Below, one piece after another: positions 1 to 8,526 of a DNA stretch of 62,560 nt (positions within the stretch are counted from its first letter, which is position 1; each line of letters starts with the position of its first letter). Both the position numbers and the translations under genes were made by a program. Location: assembly GCA_900474095.1 (NCBI GenBank), contig UCOA01000080.1, positions 1 through 62,560 of the forward strand, in the 5' to 3' direction. Source of the stretch: Hyphomicrobiales bacterium (lineage in GTDB: Bacteria > Pseudomonadota > Alphaproteobacteria > Rhizobiales > Rhizobiaceae). Below the pieces are notes generated by a model. The model was not told where the DNA came from and searched no databases. It saw nothing but the letters and a program-made list of their open reading frames with translations.

Positions 1-360
1 CGCTTCGAGTTGCACCAGATCTGCCAACTCATCGCCGGCCGAAAGAAGCTTCTCGTCTCGTTGATCAACGGGCTTCACTGTCCGTTTCCACTGATAGTAG
101 GTTTGTTCCGATATGCCGGCGCCTTTAATGGCATCCTTGAGCGTGCCTTTGGCTTCGGTGACCTGTGTCTCTATCCGCTTGAGCTTCTCGATCCTTTCTT
201 GTTGGCTATACCTTCTGGGCTTAGCGGTCGGTCGAACCGGTTCGGCAGCCGTCGTCTTCTGACGCCGCGGCGACCTCTGCGTCTTGGCCGCTGATGTTTT
301 CAGCTCGGCAGGTGTCTCCACAGCCGCAACAATCGGTCCAGTGTTATTCTCTTCAGCCAT
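1..360 (-). CDS. SyrB-like regulator, C-terminus beyond left edge
   Basis: An open frame runs from an ATG at 360 to the left edge without a stop (120 codons), so the gene continues outside the window. It begins MAEENNTGPIVAAVE, has a Lys/Arg/Ala-rich basic stretch (about residues 25-55), then a helix-turn-helix-like segment containing TLKDAIKGAGISEQTYYQWKR (about 75-95). That segment is the hallmark of the rhizobial SyrB family and of MerR/transposase-type HTH domains. SyrB of Sinorhizobium meliloti is known as a negative modulator of syrM; here a DNA-binding role is inferred only. Related proteins are common next to insertion elements in rhizobia, so an orphan transposase-associated HTH protein is an alternative. 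Confidence 0.72.
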   Translation of the reverse strand, partial: MAEENNTGPIVAAVETPAELKTSAAKTQRSPRRQKTTAAEPVRPTAKPRRYSQQERIEKLKRIETQVTEAKGTLKDAIKGAGISEQTYYQWKRTVKPVDQRDEKLLSAGDELADLVQLEA

Positions 361-788
361 CAGTAATTCCCTCTCTAGCCATCGCCTCTTTTCGACTGAG
401 TGGACTACAGAGTCAACACAACCGCCATCCTCCTACTGTAAGGGTAGTTGGTCTGACTGGATTTGTTGCGAAGCATAATCGGATTTCGAGCGCCGCAAGA
501 GCGAGTGACCCTTTCGCTGGTCATTCCGTTCGACCTGAAAGCCCCGTCTTCACCGCTGATCTCTAACGCCGGCAGACATGCGTTGCCTGCATCACATAAC
601 CCCCCGCGACCGATATCTGTACCTTGCGGACTGCGCGTAGTTGGAGTTGGCCGGCAAAATGGCTAGATTGCGGGCCGCGAAATAGGTCTAATGAGGAGCA
701 AAAACGGAGAACCGAGCATACAATCTGAAGGCTGCGTTGGTTCCCACGATTGCCCGTGGGTAAATGGTTGGTGAAGGGGTATCGTCCT
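361..788. other. Intergenic region, no gene seen
   Basis: This gap lies between the divergent SyrB-like and Crp/Fnr-type genes and probably holds both promoters. No convincing coding frame, repeat or RNA was found; the short frames present lack ribosome-binding sites and family signals. Confidence 0.5.
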
Positions 789-1508
789 GTGATTGAATCT
801 CTCATTCTGAATTTGCGAGCCCGCGACGTAGTTCACGCACACGAGGCGGACATCCTGCATTCGCTCATCATCCGACAGCGAAAGTTTGCTGTTGATGAAG
901 ATCTTGTCCGGCAGGGATCGCGGCCATCCTACAGCACCCTGTTACTCGACGGTATTGCTGCACGCTATAAGGTAATGGAGGACGGCAAACGGCAAATAAC
1001 TGCGCTGCATGTGTCCGGCGACTTCGTCGATCTACACGCATTTCCACTTAAAACCATGGATCACGGCATTATGGCCTTGTCGCCATGTCAGGCGGCCTTT
1101 TTCGATCATGGAGATCTTAAAAGGATCACGGAAACCGAGCCGCATCTTGCAAGATTGCTATGGCTATCTACGGTTATAGACGGCGCAATTCATCGGGAAT
1201 GGATCGTTGCCATGGGGCGCCGCTCGAAAAAATCTCATCTCGCCCATCTCTTTTGCGAACTCTTCCTGCGTCTGGATGTGGTCGATCTTGCAAGCGATAA
1301 GAGCTTTCCGTTTCCCTTGACGCAATCGGAAATGGCGGATGTGCTGGGCATTTCTCTCGTTCATTTGAACAAAACTCTTAAAATTCTTCGGAACGAGAAC
1401 GTGCTGGCGTGGGAAAATCGCACAATAACAATCCTGGATTGGGATGGGTTGAGGCGGATAGCCGAATTTGACCCGACTTATCTCAACTTGCAGGTTGAGC
1501 CACGGTAG
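789..1508 (+). CDS. Crp/Fnr-family transcriptional regulator
   Basis: About 239 residues from the GTG at 789; a longer frame starts at TTG 750. The GTG is preferred because an AAGGGG ribosome-binding sequence sits just upstream and related proteins begin with VIESLILNLRARD. The N-terminal half is a cyclic-nucleotide-binding-type beta roll (for example ITALHVSGDFVDLHAFPL). The C-terminal part (about 155-215) is a winged helix with PLTQSEMADVLGISLVHLNKTLKILR, the classic Crp recognition-helix region. No Cys cluster for an Fe-S centre is visible, so oxygen sensing of the Fnr type is unlikely. The ligand is unknown. Many rhizobial plasmids carry several such short regulators, often of the small-HTH subgroup with unknown targets. 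Confidence 0.88.
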   Translation: MIESLILNLRARDVVHAHEADILHSLIIRQRKFAVDEDLVRQGSRPSYSTLLLDGIAARYKVMEDGKRQITALHVSGDFVDLHAFPLKTMDHGIMALSPCQAAFFDHGDLKRITETEPHLARLLWLSTVIDGAIHREWIVAMGRRSKKSHLAHLFCELFLRLDVVDLASDKSFPFPLTQSEMADVLGISLVHLNKTLKILRNENVLAWENRTITILDWDGLRRIAEFDPTYLNLQVEPR

Positions 1509-1574
1509 GCGCCGCCTCCGCCTCGAATTCGGACAATGGTCCTTCGATACGCTGGGCTCTCGGCGTCCGGGACT

Positions 1575-1757
1575 TTAGCGGAGGCTGCACCGTCGCGAGA
1601 GGTGTGGAGTTTCCCGACTGGGATCAGCGCTTGCGATCGCCTTTATCGCTTCACCCGGCTTGGCGTCGTGTTTTGCGTTGCGACGGACATAGCGATTGTC
1701 CGGAATTAGGTAGGTCCTATGAGGAGGGTGGATAGCGATCAGGTCACGCTTGCTCAT
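1575..1757 (-). CDS. Small basic hypothetical protein (60 aa)
   Basis: The ATG at 1757 is preceded by AAGGAG with a suitable spacing, which supports real translation. The product starts MSKRDLIAIHPPHRTYLIPDNRY and is rich in His, Arg and Pro. No domain is recognised and no membrane segment or signal peptide is seen. It lies between a Crp-type regulator and the end-joining genes but points away from the latter. It may be a small stress-associated protein; that is a guess from context. Confidence 0.5.
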   Translation of the reverse strand: MSKRDLIAIHPPHRTYLIPDNRYVRRNAKHDAKPGEAIKAIASADPSRETPHLSRRCSLR

Positions 1758-1941
1758 GGCAGGCTCCTTGGTTGTTCGCCTAAAGAAACGCGCGCGGCTA
1801 AAAGATGCATGCGAATCAAGGCGCTAATCAGGACTCACACGCCCCAGAACTAAGTCATTGAAAATGATTCGTTTTGACTTGGAACGATTCGCCGGCTGAT
1901 TCTGTTGAGTCGGGTTGGCTGCGGTCAGGAGTTTCAGTGTC

Positions 1942-2838
1942 ATGGTTGCCCCAAGAGCGAATTGGAAAGGCTACGTCAAATTCGGTGAGGTTTCCTGTCC
2001 GGTGGCTCTGTACACGGCAGCGTCCTCTTCGGAACGTATCGCCTTCAACACGCTCAATCGTAACACCGGCAACCGGGTCAAACGCGAGTTTGTCGACAGC
2101 GAGACCGGTGATCCTGTCGCGCGCGACGACCAGGTCAAAGGCTATGAGATCGATAACGGCCAGTATGTTGTTCTGGAGCCCGATGAAGTCGCGGCCGCCG
2201 TACCCGAGAGTGACAAGACGCTGAAGATCGAAGCCTACATTCCCTGCTCGCAGATCGATACGACCTATTTTGACAAACCCTACTATCTGGCGCCGGACAA
2301 GATGGGTACCGAGGCCTTCGTGCTTCTGCGCGACGGTATGAAAAAGGAAAATGTCGCAGCCATCGCCCGGACCGTTCTTTTCCGACGGTTGCGCACCGTT
2401 CTCATCCGCACCCACGGCAAGGGCCTGATCGCCAACACTCTCAATTTCGACTACGAGGTCCGATCGTCTCAGGAGGCTTTCGAGGACATGCCCGAACTCA
2501 AGATCGAGGGCGAAATGCTTGAACTTGCCGAACACATCATCGCCACCAAGAAGGGCAGCTTTGACGCGAGCAAATTTGACGACCGTTATGAGTCAGCCGT
2601 TGCAGACCTGGTGAAAGCCAAGATCGAAGGACGCTCGCTGCCGAAAAAGAAGCCACCAGTGGCGTCGAAGCCCAGCGACCTTCTGCAGGCGTTGCGCGAA
2701 AGCGCCGGCCTGGCTGCAAAAGAGGCCAAACCCAAACGCACCGCTGCAAACGCCAACAAGGGTGCTGCTCGTCAGAAAGCCACAAAACCTATGGCGAAGC
2801 CCAAGGCCACAGCAGCGCCCAAGCGCCGGGCCGGCTGA
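1942..2838 (+). CDS. ku: Ku protein, non-homologous end joining (first copy)
   Basis: Bacterial Ku binds DNA double-strand ends as a ring-shaped dimer and recruits the ligase LigD. The 298-residue product begins MVAPRANWKGYVKFGEVSCPVALY, the conserved Ku start, followed by the FNTLNR-type segment, KGYEIDNGQYVVLEPDE and the bridge region KPYYLAPDK. The C-terminal tail from about residue 235 is Lys/Ala/Pro-rich, as in many proteobacterial Ku proteins, where such tails contact DNA or ligase. The start at ATG 1942 is chosen over TTG 1915 because AGGAG lies ten bases upstream and the conserved N-terminus begins here. The gene is 15 bp ahead of a second ku, with ligase following, so one operon is likely. 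Confidence 0.95.
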   Translation: MVAPRANWKGYVKFGEVSCPVALYTAASSSERIAFNTLNRNTGNRVKREFVDSETGDPVARDDQVKGYEIDNGQYVVLEPDEVAAAVPESDKTLKIEAYIPCSQIDTTYFDKPYYLAPDKMGTEAFVLLRDGMKKENVAAIARTVLFRRLRTVLIRTHGKGLIANTLNFDYEVRSSQEAFEDMPELKIEGEMLELAEHIIATKKGSFDASKFDDRYESAVADLVKAKIEGRSLPKKKPPVASKPSDLLQALRESAGLAAKEAKPKRTAANANKGAARQKATKPMAKPKATAAPKRRAG

Positions 2839-2853
2839 TCACAGGAGTTCACC

Positions 2854-3666
2854 ATGGCTGTTCGTCCCTACTGGAAAGGCTATCTCAAGCTCTCTCTGGT
2901 CACCTGCCCGGTGCAGATGATGCCGGCGACCTCCGAAAACGAGAAGGTCCGATTTCACACCCTCAATCGCGAGACCCAAAACCGTGTGGTCAGCCACTAT
3001 GTGGATTCCGTCACCGGCAAAGAGGTCAAGGAAGAGGACGAAGTCAAAGGCTACCAGCGCGGTGAGAACGAATACATCATCCTCGAAGACGACGAGCTCG
3101 AGAATGTCGCGCTCGACAGCACGAAGACGATCGATATCTCCACCTTTACGCCGCGCGACAGCATAGAGTGGATCTGGCTGGACACGCCCTATTATCTTTC
3201 CCCGAACGATCCGGTCGGGCAGGAGGCCTTCTCGGTCATCCGTGACGCGATGGCATCGCAGGACATGATCGGCATCTCCCGGCTGGTCATTACCCGTCGT
3301 GAACGCGCCGTCATGCTGGAGCCACGCGGCAAGGGTATCGTTCTCTGGACCTTGCGCTATGGTGACGAGGTCCGGAATGAAGAGACCTACTTCCAGGGTA
3401 TCGGCGATGAGACGGCGGATTCGGACATGATGCCGCTGATCCAGCAGCTGATCAAAAAGCAGACCCAGAACTGGACGCCAAAAATGGTCATCGACCCGGT
3501 TCAGGGTCGGCTGCTCGACATCATCGACACAAAAAAGAAGGCGCTCAAGAAGCCGCCGAAGCGCAAGACCAAGGCTCCCGCCTCGTCACCAGCACCCAAC
3601 AATGTCGTCAACATCATGGATGCTTTGAAAAAGTCGATTGCCGCGGAGAACCGGTCCGGCAAATGA
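2854..3666 (+). CDS. ku: Ku protein, non-homologous end joining (second copy)
   Basis: 270 residues, starting MAVRPYWKGYLKLSLVTCPVQM with the same Ku-core segments as the upstream copy (FHTLNRETQNRV, KGYQRGENEYIILEDDE, DTPYYLSPND). The two copies differ clearly in sequence, so this is an old paralogue pair rather than a recent duplication. The basic tail is shorter and ends at an IMDALKKSI helix. An AGGAG site precedes the ATG. The stop overlaps the start of the ligase gene by four bases (ATGA), implying translational coupling. In Sinorhizobium meliloti two adjacent ku genes are reported to act together, possibly as a heterodimer; the same is inferred here. Confidence 0.95.
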   Translation: MAVRPYWKGYLKLSLVTCPVQMMPATSENEKVRFHTLNRETQNRVVSHYVDSVTGKEVKEEDEVKGYQRGENEYIILEDDELENVALDSTKTIDISTFTPRDSIEWIWLDTPYYLSPNDPVGQEAFSVIRDAMASQDMIGISRLVITRRERAVMLEPRGKGIVLWTLRYGDEVRNEETYFQGIGDETADSDMMPLIQQLIKKQTQNWTPKMVIDPVQGRLLDIIDTKKKALKKPPKRKTKAPASSPAPNNVVNIMDALKKSIAAENRSGK

Positions 3667-4706
3667 GCAGACTCGCCAAGCCACTACTTAAGGACGCCCA
3701 GGCCGCCAAATCTCACCCGCGCCGGCGCCGCGATCCGGCACAATCCGATCTGCCATTCGATCCTATGCCCGACCGTGTCGAGCCATGCCTGGCGCTGCTG
3801 AAGACAACAGCGCCCACGGGCCGAGATTGGGTTTTTGAGGTGAAATGGGACGGTTATCGTCTCGCTATCCATATCGAGCCCAAGGGCGTGCGCATCATCA
3901 CACGAGGCGGGCACGACTGGACCCATCGCTTTCCCGCAATCGCGGCCGCGGCCAAGAACCTGGGCGTCGGAACTGCCATTCTCGATGGGGAAGCGGTCGT
4001 GCTTGACGAGCAGGGTCGTTCCGATTTCGGGGCTCTGCAACGCTCACTCGGCGGTCGGGGCGGCAAGCGGACGTCAACGGAATCCATCCTCTACGCCTTC
4101 GACCTTCTCTATTTCGACGGTCACGATCTGATGGGGACAGAGCTCTCGGTCCGACGGCACCTTCTCGAGGATCTGCTTGAGGGCGCCGACGGCGCGATCC
4201 TGCTGTCGGAGGAAGTGAGCGGCGATGGTACAAAGCTGCTGGAGAATGCATGCGCCATCGGGCTGGAAGGCATCGTCGCCAAGCGCCGCGAAAGTCCATA
4301 CCGGTCGGGCCGCATCGGCGACTGGCTGAAAATCAAATGCGTGCAGAGTGAGAGCTTCATGGTCGTTGGCTACGAACAATCGGCGTCGGCCCGCGGCGGG
4401 ATCGGCAGCTTGCTTCTTGCCAGACGGAAGGGCGATGAATGGGGCTATGTCGGCTCGGTCGGAACCGGGTTTAACACGAAGGATGCCGAATACCTGCGCA
4501 AAGCCCTCGACAAGCTGAAGACGAAACAGCCGGTGGTGCGGCTTAAGGGCAAAAATCTGGTCTTCGCTCAACCGACGCTGATCGCGGAAATCGAATTTCG
4601 GGGCTGGACCACTGACGGCAATTTGCGTCACGCATCCTATAAGGGTTTGCGTGAGTTCCAGGATAACGCCGCGGTCTTTGTTATTCGCGAAGGAGCTTCC
4701 CTTTAG
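3663..4706 (+). CDS. ligD: ATP-dependent DNA ligase, LigD-type ligase domain only
   Basis: Seals double-strand breaks held by Ku. The 347-residue product has the nucleotidyltransferase motif KWDGYR with the adenylated Lys at about residue 61, then ILDGEAVV (motif III region), GLEGIVAKRRESPYRSGR (motif IV/V region) and WLKIKC. A C-terminal OB-fold follows (about 225-340, with GSVGTGF and AEIEFRGWT). It carries no polymerase or 3'-phosphoesterase domain, unlike three-domain LigD of Pseudomonas, so it is a stand-alone ligase. It overlaps ku by four bases. A relic of a phosphoesterase domain on the opposite strand directly abuts its stop codon (see next entry). Confidence 0.94.
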   Translation: MSRLAKPLLKDAQAAKSHPRRRRDPAQSDLPFDPMPDRVEPCLALLKTTAPTGRDWVFEVKWDGYRLAIHIEPKGVRIITRGGHDWTHRFPAIAAAAKNLGVGTAILDGEAVVLDEQGRSDFGALQRSLGGRGGKRTSTESILYAFDLLYFDGHDLMGTELSVRRHLLEDLLEGADGAILLSEEVSGDGTKLLENACAIGLEGIVAKRRESPYRSGRIGDWLKIKCVQSESFMVVGYEQSASARGGIGSLLLARRKGDEWGYVGSVGTGFNTKDAEYLRKALDKLKTKQPVVRLKGKNLVFAQPTLIAEIEFRGWTTDGNLRHASYKGLREFQDNAAVFVIREGASL

Positions 4707-4858
4707 GGCCTTTTGTCACGGCCCAGGATTTGAACCGTCGAGTTCGAGCCGAAGGTCATAGTGCAGGCGGGTGGCGTCGTGCTTCTGGACCACGAACCTG
4801 AATGTCGCCGCTCGGTTCGCCCGTCTTCCTGAAATCGCGTTTTGCACATATTTCGAGA
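4707..4858 (-). pseudogene. Relic of LigD 3'-phosphoesterase domain
   Basis: The minus strand carries recognisable pieces of the LigD phosphoesterase domain start: KRDFRKTGEPSGD (4800-4845), then QKHDATRLHYDLRLELDG (ending at 4734), then, one base out of frame, FKSWAVTKGP down to 4707. In intact LigD proteins these segments are continuous and contain the active-site His and Asp residues. Here at least two frame breaks separate them and nothing of the domain remains beyond the WAVTKGP motif, where it runs into the 3' end of the intact ligase gene on the other strand. The match is by eye against the well-known family motif. It is a fragment and should not be functional. Confidence 0.7.
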
Positions 4859-4929
4859 GAATATGGCCATGAACGCACCGATCCTTCCAATCTGACAAGA
4901 AGCAGAGCCGGCTTCCGGCCCATCGCAAC

Positions 4930-5237
4930 TTAGCCGCCCGAAACATGGATCGCGCCAGCCTCACCGAACGTGTTTTGGACAGCAGCCATTTGATCCGATG
5001 GAATATCTGCTGAGACCTCGATTTCGCCCTCGAGGGGAGCGTCGGCGCGTTCGCCCTCATCATGGGAAGCATCGCCACCGGATGGCACTGAGCCAGCTGT
5101 ATTTCGATCGGTAGTGGACTGGATGAAGATGTCCAGCGCGAGATGCCGTGCTGCTGAACCAGATGTTCGACGACAAGGTCGGCTGCCTCGCGTGTTTTGA
5201 AAGTGGCCCGGATGGTAGTGGTGTTGTCGTCCGCCAT
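4930..5237 (-). pseudogene. Frameshifted small protein gene
   Basis: The frame opens at ATG 5237 after a good ribosome-binding site and reads MADDNTTTIRATFKTREAAD and on to QQHGISR. The sequence then continues sensibly only in the next frame, LDIFIQSTTDRNTAGSVPSG, ending with FGEAGAIHVSGG at 4930. One missing base at about 5131-5140 explains this. The joined product would be about 102 residues, acidic, with an N-terminal ferredoxin-like TREAADLVVEHL segment and a closing VQNTFGEAGA repeat of the same type, as in small rhizobial proteins of unknown function. It may be a sequencing error instead of a mutation. Confidence 0.6.
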
Positions 5238-5349
5238 TTGATGTCTCCTGCTTTGTTGATTTACAGGACAAAAACGCGTTTGGCGGCCAGTAGTTTCGCG
5301 GCGTGGATCTCACATGGTCGCTTGAGTTCCGAAAAATCAAGACATCTGA

Positions 5350-5712
<363 letters not shown>

Positions 5713-5769
5713 ACCTTGGGCGCGTCCAGCCAGGCCGATCAACAGCGCCGTAAGGTGAACTGGGTCAAG

Positions 5770-5901
5770 TCAATGCATCCGACCGGTAAGGACCCGGCCC
5801 GCGCCTTTAACGGCGGAGAAGTTCGACCTCGATAATGTGATCGAGCATCGTCGCCCCTGCTCTTCCAGTGCATCGTCGTTTGCTAGATAGAACGCCTGCA
5901 T
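5770..5901 (-). CDS. Possible 43-aa ORF with strong ribosome-binding site
   Basis: An ATG at 5901 is preceded by GGAGG at five bases. The frame encodes MQAFYLANDDALEEQGRRC and stops at 5770. No family is recognised. It lies directly downstream of the decayed DUF982 gene, on the same strand, so it may be another decaying remnant. The ribosome-binding site is the only positive evidence. Confidence 0.25.
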   Translation of the reverse strand: MQAFYLANDDALEEQGRRCSITLSRSNFSAVKGAGRVLTGRMH

Positions 5902-5939
5902 GGCTGCCTCCGAAGCAGGGCCACGGATGGTGGCTTCTT

Positions 5940-6186
5940 TTCAGACGCGCGCCAAAGACATCTGACCGGGTCGACGAGACGGAAGCGGAGCAGCCGCCGA
6001 CAAGTCTCGCGGCTACAAACGCCCAGCGCCCTAGGTCAAACAGCTCGGTCGCAGTATTCACTGCGCTTCTGGGGCCATTTGTTTTCGAGGAAATCAAGCG
6101 CGTTACCGACGCTACCAATGTTCGCTTCATCAGGTTCGAAGGGTGACTCTTAGCCGAGAATTCCAGGGAATATCGCGCTTGTATAT
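5940..6186 (-). pseudogene. Decayed DUF982 gene
   Basis: DUF982 proteins are 80-100 residue rhizobial proteins of unknown function. A very strong AAAGGAGG site (6194-6201) is followed by ATA instead of ATG at 6186, then YKRDIPWNSRLRVTLRT and an in-frame TGA at 6130-6132. One frame over, DEANIGSVGNALDFLENKW and PQKRSEYCDRAV follow, the unmistakable DUF982 core, ending at another TGA. Degraded sequence like the ETARRAF helix continues (ETCRRLL). Loss of the start codon plus stop and frame breaks indicate a dead gene. An intact relative is at 23476-23730. Confidence 0.55.
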
Positions 6187-6253
6187 CTGTTTTCCTCCTT
6201 TCGGTCGAAGGATGATTGGCCGCAGCCTTACCTCGCCGTGACTTCAAACCGTC

Positions 6254-6273
6254 GGGAGGCCAAACGGCCTCCC
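6254..6273 (-). terminator. Hairpin downstream of the KGG gene
   Basis: GGGAGGCC, four-base loop, GGCCTCCC: a perfect 8-bp stem located 22 bases after the stop of the KGG gene. The following T content is weak (GACGGTTTG), so termination strength is uncertain. Confidence 0.5.
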
Positions 6274-6295
6274 GTGTTTCTGGGTGGAGATGTGG

Positions 6296-6532
6296 TCAGG
6301 ACCGGCCGCTGCGATCACCGCCGCTGGAGGACTGGCCGCCCTTTTTGCCAGCTTCGGCTGCCCGCTCCGGATCGTTCTTGAAGTTGCCGCCGGACGCCTC
6401 ACCGCCCTTCGAGGCGATTTCGCGCTGCTTGTCGTCGTCCATCGATGCAAAGCCGCGCTTTGTCGTATCGCCGGATTGCTTGCCTTTATTGCCTTGGCCT
6501 TGGTCACGGTTTCCCGATTGCTGATTAGGCAT
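6296..6532 (-). CDS. KGG-repeat general stress protein (78 aa)
   Basis: The product is very hydrophilic and contains the KGG stress-induced motif twice: EIASKGGEASGGNF and AEAGKKGGQSSSGG, preceded by GFASMDDDKQREIA. This matches the con-10/GsiB-like family, whose members resemble desiccation or general-stress hydrophilins. Ribosome-binding sequence AGGAG lies eight bases before ATG 6532. It is a single-gene unit with a hairpin after it. In alphaproteobacteria such genes are often under the EcfG/PhyR general stress response; no promoter was confirmed here. Confidence 0.85.
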   Translation of the reverse strand: MPNQQSGNRDQGQGNKGKQSGDTTKRGFASMDDDKQREIASKGGEASGGNFKNDPERAAEAGKKGGQSSSGGDRSGRS

Positions 6533-6743
6533 GTTACGTTCTCCTATTTTAGAATGCCGTCATTCGCGACGACGGCTTATTCAACTTCGATCATAGAAAG
6601 TGGTTCCGGGAAGTATTGCGCGTGTTCAGGATCGTCCGAAAGCGTACGAAACGGCAGCCATTTGCATAGTTAATAGACGGACCAGACAGTGCGCCTACGA
6701 TGAACCCTGAAACCTGTCCAAGCGATACCGAAGGATAAAGATC

Positions 6744-6941
6744 ATGGTAAAAACCGGAGGCAAACGCCGGGCCAGAGGGCCATCGGCAAAGGGCTGCTTT
6801 GAAACAAGCAAGCAACAAGCCCAATTGATTATCCACTCTGAACAAGAAAACCGGCATAGGAAAAGCGAGGCGCTCAGGGCTCTTCGCCTGGCGAATGTCG
6901 AGCGCCGCACTGAGGACGGACGCCCTGAACTCACGCGATAA
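6744..6941 (+). CDS. Small basic hypothetical protein (65 aa)
   Basis: ATG 6744 has GAAGGA eight bases upstream. The product MVKTGGKRRARGPSAKGCFE is strongly basic, with a helical middle (QQAQLIIHSEQENRHRKSEALRA cut into its Glu/Arg-rich parts). No membrane segment or catalytic motif is seen. It may bind nucleic acid, but this is only inferred from its charge. It is divergent from the KGG gene. Confidence 0.5.
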   Translation: MVKTGGKRRARGPSAKGCFETSKQQAQLIIHSEQENRHRKSEALRALRLANVERRTEDGRPELTR

Positions 6942-7756
6942 AACCTTGCACCATCAGCCGCTGTCGGTAGCGCAACCCGACCAACGTGAGGAATTTCCCC
7001 TGAAGGCGGCGCCGACGAATGGTCATTTCCTGGACGAAGGTGGACTATGGCCGGATATTGAATGATAGCAATCAAACACTCCTCTCTGACGAGATCTGAC
7101 GCGAAGCGACGGTGGCAGCCGACGGTGCGGCAAGAGCAGCGCTCCAGGGACAACTCACGTTGGAGGCAAAGTCGGGACATCGCATGACACATGGCGTTAA
7201 GCAGGAAATCGTTGCTGACGCGAAATTACTGCCGCGCCGATTCGACGTCGGTGTTGATCCGCGGGGTTTCGTCCCGTTTCTCCCGACGCTCTGCTCGTCC
7301 GATCGAGGTGATCCCAAGCCCCTTGAGCGACGAGAAGCGCTAACGGCTCCGGACTTTGATTTCAGCAAAGAGCAGTGAGCCCGACACCCCGCGCCATAAA
7401 GCAACAGGGCGAGCCAGAACAATTAGCCTCGCCTGTTGTTCCTTTTCGCGGGAGGTCAATATGATCGCCGATCGCCCGGATCGTAATATCCACTGCCGAT
7501 CGAGCCTCGCAGGCGCAAAATTGCTCGGTGCAGACGCAGCTCAAAGACATTCTGAAGGTTTTGGATTCCGGGCTTGCAGCGCACAATTGAATCATCTCGA
7601 ACTGAGAGGCGCATAATGTTACCGGTCATGAGGCCGATAGGCCGAGCGTTGCAGATAAACCTCCAACCGCTCGCCAACGACGATAACACGCGGTTCCTGT
7701 TAACCTTTCATTAACCATTTTCTCGCAAATTCGGAGGCAACGGAAAATTTACCAAG
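6942..7756. other. 815-bp stretch without a supported gene
   Basis: Several short open frames exist on both strands, but none combines a ribosome-binding site with a recognisable product. The end near 7690-7750 is AT-rich (CTTTCATTAACCATTTTCTCG) and is the likely promoter region of minCDE. No RNA gene or repeat was identified. Confidence 0.4.
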
Positions 7757-8491
7757 TTGAATGATGTGTTAACCCAATCTAGGCCAATTCGTCTTAAGGG
7801 ACGATCCTTCCTTGCGCTCGCGTTGACCCCCGAACTGCCGTTCGAGGACTGGCTTGTCCAGCTCGACGAGCTTGCAGCCCGTTCCGCCGGGTTTTTCCTT
7901 CGGCGGCCGATTGTACTCGACGTTCAAGACCTTGAGATAGATCGCGTGCAGCTGCGCGATCTCGTCAATCAGTTGGGCATGCGGAACGTCAGAATTATGG
8001 GGATCGAAGGTGCTCGCCCTTCATTGCTCGGCCCGGACCTGCCACCCGCGATGAGCGATGGTCGTGCTGCTTCAGACGTTGAATTGCCGACCAATGAGGA
8101 ACCGGAAAAAGCAGTTCCTGCTGAGAGCATAGTTGCCGCAAACCCGCCAACGTCAAAGGCGATGTCGTCGATGGTCGTTAGCCAGCCTGTTCGTTCGGGG
8201 CAATCGTTCTTTCACCCCGAGGGCGACGTAACCATCGTCGGCTCGGTCGCATCCGGTGCGGAAGTGGTCGCAGGTGGATCGATTCATGTCTATGGCGCGC
8301 TTAGGGGGCGAGCGATGGCTGGTACGATGGGCAACTCATCATCACGCATCTTCTGCCGCAAGCTCGAGGCAGAGCTGATCGCCATCGACGGATTCTACCA
8401 GACCGCCGAGGACATGGAGCCGGGTCTCCGTGGAAAAGCGGTGCAGATTTGGCTCGAAGGCGAAACGATCAAGGCAGAAGCGCTCAGCTAA
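7757..8491 (+). CDS. minC: Septum site-determining protein MinC
   Basis: MinC inhibits FtsZ assembly away from mid-cell and is positioned by MinD. The 244-residue product has the N-terminal domain with IRLKGRSFLALAL and DWLVQLDELAARSAGFFLRRPIVLD, then a Pro/Ala/Glu-rich linker (about 100-140). The C-terminal beta-helix domain contains GDVTIVGSVASGAEVVAGG, HVYGALRGRAMAG and RIFCRKLEAELIAI. These are the standard MinC blocks. The start is uncertain: TTG 7757 gives the listed length and GTG 7766 is an alternative; neither has an ideal ribosome-binding site. It heads a minCDE operon, 35 bp ahead of minD. Confidence 0.95.
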   Translation: MNDVLTQSRPIRLKGRSFLALALTPELPFEDWLVQLDELAARSAGFFLRRPIVLDVQDLEIDRVQLRDLVNQLGMRNVRIMGIEGARPSLLGPDLPPAMSDGRAASDVELPTNEEPEKAVPAESIVAANPPTSKAMSSMVVSQPVRSGQSFFHPEGDVTIVGSVASGAEVVAGGSIHVYGALRGRAMAGTMGNSSSRIFCRKLEAELIAIDGFYQTAEDMEPGLRGKAVQIWLEGETIKAEALS

Positions 8492-8526
8492 ACCGAAGAC
8501 GTAATCCTATTTAACTGGAGAGGTAC

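Noticed and set aside
4707-4727. GGGCC...GGCCC dyad after the ligase stop as a terminator
   Set aside because: Nine-base loop, only five pairs and no T tract; the sequence is better explained as the phosphoesterase relic on the other strand.
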